From JAUYIV01 sp040882645 (GTDB lineage: Bacteria > Actinomycetota > Acidimicrobiia > Spongiisociales > UBA11373): a stretch of DNA of 6,779 bases. A model generated the notes under the pieces. That model searched no databases and was not told the DNA's origin. It saw nothing but the letters and a program-made list of their open reading frames with translations. Positions 5,372 through 6,779 of this stretch are shown in pieces; the stretch's first letter is position 1; every line of letters begins with the position of its first letter. The stretch covers positions 1 to 6,779 of the forward strand of contig JBBEAX010000022.1 in NCBI GenBank assembly GCA_040882645.1. Direction: 5' to 3'. Position numbers and translations under genes: made by a program.

Positions 5372-6779
5372 TGTTGCTCCTTGTCATCTCACGGCGTTCG
5401 GACAGCAAGCTCTCGTGGGCCCACCAGGTGTCGCCCCCCGAGAGGGCGATGCTCTTGCGGAGGGCCGAGCGGACCCCGTCGATCATCGCCTTGGTCAGTT
5501 CTTCTGGTCGGCCCACCACCTGGCGGCGTGAATAGGCGGCTTCGACCGTGGCGTCCCCGATGCCGATTCCCAGGACGGTCGTACCCGATGCTTCCACCGC
5601 GTCGACCGACGCCGCCAGGGTCTCCACCGATCCGCGGGTCATCCCGTCGGCGAGTACCACGAGCATCCGCACCTGGGCGCTGCGGCGGGCGAGGCGCTCG
5701 GCCGCGTGGCTCACGTTCAACTCGTCGACGTTGGCTGCCTTCTCGAACATCGACACCGGCGGCGCCGCGGTCGGATCCTTACGGGCGACGGTGGCCGCTT
5801 CGGCCGGGCGGGCTGCGGTCCAGAAGAGCCCGGCGAGGCTCGGCTCAGCCGACTCCCACCGCTGATCGAAGGTCTTGACGAGGTAGTGATTGATGGTTCG
5901 GGTGAGGCGGTCTGCGGCGCCTCCCTGGCTGCGGCGCAGGGCTCCCCGGGTCTGGTTGAGGCGGTCGACATAGCTGCGTTCACTGTCGTCGACCCGGGAG
6001 GCAAACGCCCGGTTGAACAGTGCCACTTCGAACTCCACCTGCAACTCGTCACAAAGCCGGGCGAGGGTCCATGCCCCGAGGGTGGCCGCCGCCATCGCCC
6101 ATGGGGCCTTGACGCCGCCAGGCAGGGGCCGCGGCTGCAACATGCTGGCCGACCCATCGACCAGGAGGCTCACCGCATAGGCGCGGCGGGTGGGTAGCGA
6201 CCGCCGCTCGAACATTCGCTGGTATAGGCCGGCGCCCAGAAGCAGCGCCGCGTGTGGGGACAGATCACCGGCGTCATAGCCCGACCGGAGCCCGCGCCGC
6301 TGATTGGCGACGAACAGCGGGTACAGCTCACCGGAGATGTGGCGGGCGGCGACATCCCAGCGCCGAACAGCTTCGTCGATGGCGTCTCGTCCGTTGGCCG
6401 CGAACGCGGTGAATCTGTCCGGCATTGCCGAGACGATGAGCCGCCCGCTCTGGCCTGTCGGGAGGTACACGTCGGGCCCTTCCGACACCCGCAGGATCTG
6501 GTCGGTGGCGGGGTCGCCTGCCTCGTCGGTGTCGGCTTTCGTGCCCCTCTCGGCCGCCATCGCCTGGGCTGAACGCTTGGTGGTGTCGTACGACTCGGCG
6601 TCGCGCAGGATCGGCGTGATGATCCGCACACCGTCGACCCCCTCGTCGATGCGGTCCCGGTCGACCTCCTCCCGCGCCTCGGTCTGGGTCTGCGTCTCGG
6701 TGGTCGAGGCCTCGGTGAGCAGCCCATGCAGGCGGGCGATCGCCAGTAGGGCGAGTCCGATCCCGGCCGTTTCCCAGGG
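5364..6779 (-). CDS. CobT/NorD-like VWA domain protein, 5' end beyond window
   Basis: At least 471 residues, with the N-terminus cut by the right edge. The first part has an acidic, Thr/Gln/Glu-rich low-complexity stretch (about 22-46), as in the CobT linker. A CobT-like C-terminal region follows: RRGLRSGYDAGDLSPHAALL, then the VWA strand SLLVDGSASM with the MIDAS motif D-x-S-x-S (D208, S210, S212). Next comes a long insertion, then NVDELNVSHAAERLARR, MLVVLADGM (D378) and VLGIGIGDATVEAAY, matching the order in CobT. The frame is open from 6779 without a stop, so GTG at 6629 is an internal valine and not the start. It is followed at once by the AAA+ gene (eight-base overlap), so the two probably act as a complex. 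The client is unknown. In CobS/CobT and MoxR/VWA loci the ATPase gene usually comes first; here the order is reversed. Confidence 0.9.
   Translation of the reverse strand, partial: PWETAGIGLALLAIARLHGLLTEASTTETQTQTEAREEVDRDRIDEGVDGVRIITPILRDAESYDTTKRSAQAMAAERGTKADTDEAGDPATDQILRVSEGPDVYLPTGQSGRLIVSAMPDRFTAFAANGRDAIDEAVRRWDVAARHISGELYPLFVANQRRGLRSGYDAGDLSPHAALLLGAGLYQRMFERRSLPTRRAYAVSLLVDGSASMLQPRPLPGGVKAPWAMAAATLGAWTLARLCDELQVEFEVALFNRAFASRVDDSERSYVDRLNQTRGALRRSQGGAADRLTRTINHYLVKTFDQRWESAEPSLAGLFWTAARPAEAATVARKDPTAAPPVSMFEKAANVDELNVSHAAERLARRSAQVRMLVVLADGMTRGSVETLAASVDAVEASGTTVLGIGIGDATVEAAYSRRQVVGRPEELTKAMIDGVRSALRKSIALSGGDTWWAHESLLSERREMTRSNSA
5377..5382 (-). promoter_or_regulatory. Shine-Dalgarno site for the AAA+ gene
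   Basis: Read on the minus strand, AAGGAG lies five bases before the GTG at 5371 and inside the 3' end of the VWA gene. It supports the GTG start and indicates direct ribosome entry as well as coupling to the upstream gene. Confidence 0.8.

Noticed and set aside
4889..5878. 329-codon plus-strand open frame opposite the AAA+ and VWA genes
   Set aside because: It is Arg/Pro/Gly-rich, typical of the reverse frame of GC-rich genes, and has no domain.
6627..6629. GTG as the start of the VWA gene
   Set aside because: The same frame is open for 50 more codons to the window edge, with gene-like codon use and a CobT-like acidic linker.
4379..6779. Genuine cobaltochelatase CobS-CobT
   Set aside because: No CobN or other cobalamin genes are in the window, the Walker motifs differ from CobS and the gene order is reversed.

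Overview
This is a GC-rich window with densely packed, often overlapping genes. Two runs of N are present: 10 bases at 249-258 and exactly 100 at 3865-3964. They look like scaffold gaps, so the source is probably a draft or metagenome-assembled genome. The base composition, the DinB/mycothiol-type protein of the TIGR03084 kind and the frequent four-base ATGA overlaps suggest an actinobacterium, possibly an uncultured acidimicrobial lineage. That placement is inference; no marker gene is present.

Layout from left to right. Positions 1-286 hold no convincing gene but are full of hairpins and tandem heptamers. A single plus-strand gene (287-928) encodes a small protein with a PD-(D/E)XK-like nuclease signature. 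It ends four bases inside a minus-strand cluster transcribed leftwards: a LOG-family nucleosidase (5' end in the gap), a TIGR03084/DinB-like protein that has lost its metal-binding histidines, a BtpA/SgcQ-family TIM-barrel protein and a PPC (DUF296) protein. The first two of these genes are 12 bases apart and the rest overlap by ATGA, so they are almost certainly one operon.

Divergent from that operon, across the 100-N gap, is a plus-strand VOC/glyoxalase-family gene whose 5' end is missing. It converges on a second minus-strand operon: a CobT-like von Willebrand A (MIDAS) protein running off the right edge, followed with an eight-base overlap by a CobS/MoxR-like AAA+ ATPase. The 100-base space between the VOC and AAA+ genes is an inverted array of heptamers ending in a T-tract, which looks like a terminator.

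The points most worth a second look are three. The AAA+ protein has substitutions at both Mg2+-binding positions (Walker A Thr/Ser to Asp, Walker B Asp to Ser) while keeping its other motifs. The DinB-like protein has an erased metal site. Heptamer repeats and same-stem hairpins fill both intergenic regions. The VWA and AAA+ genes probably form a chaperone- or chelatase-like pair of unknown client. I see nothing proving a defence or mobile system.
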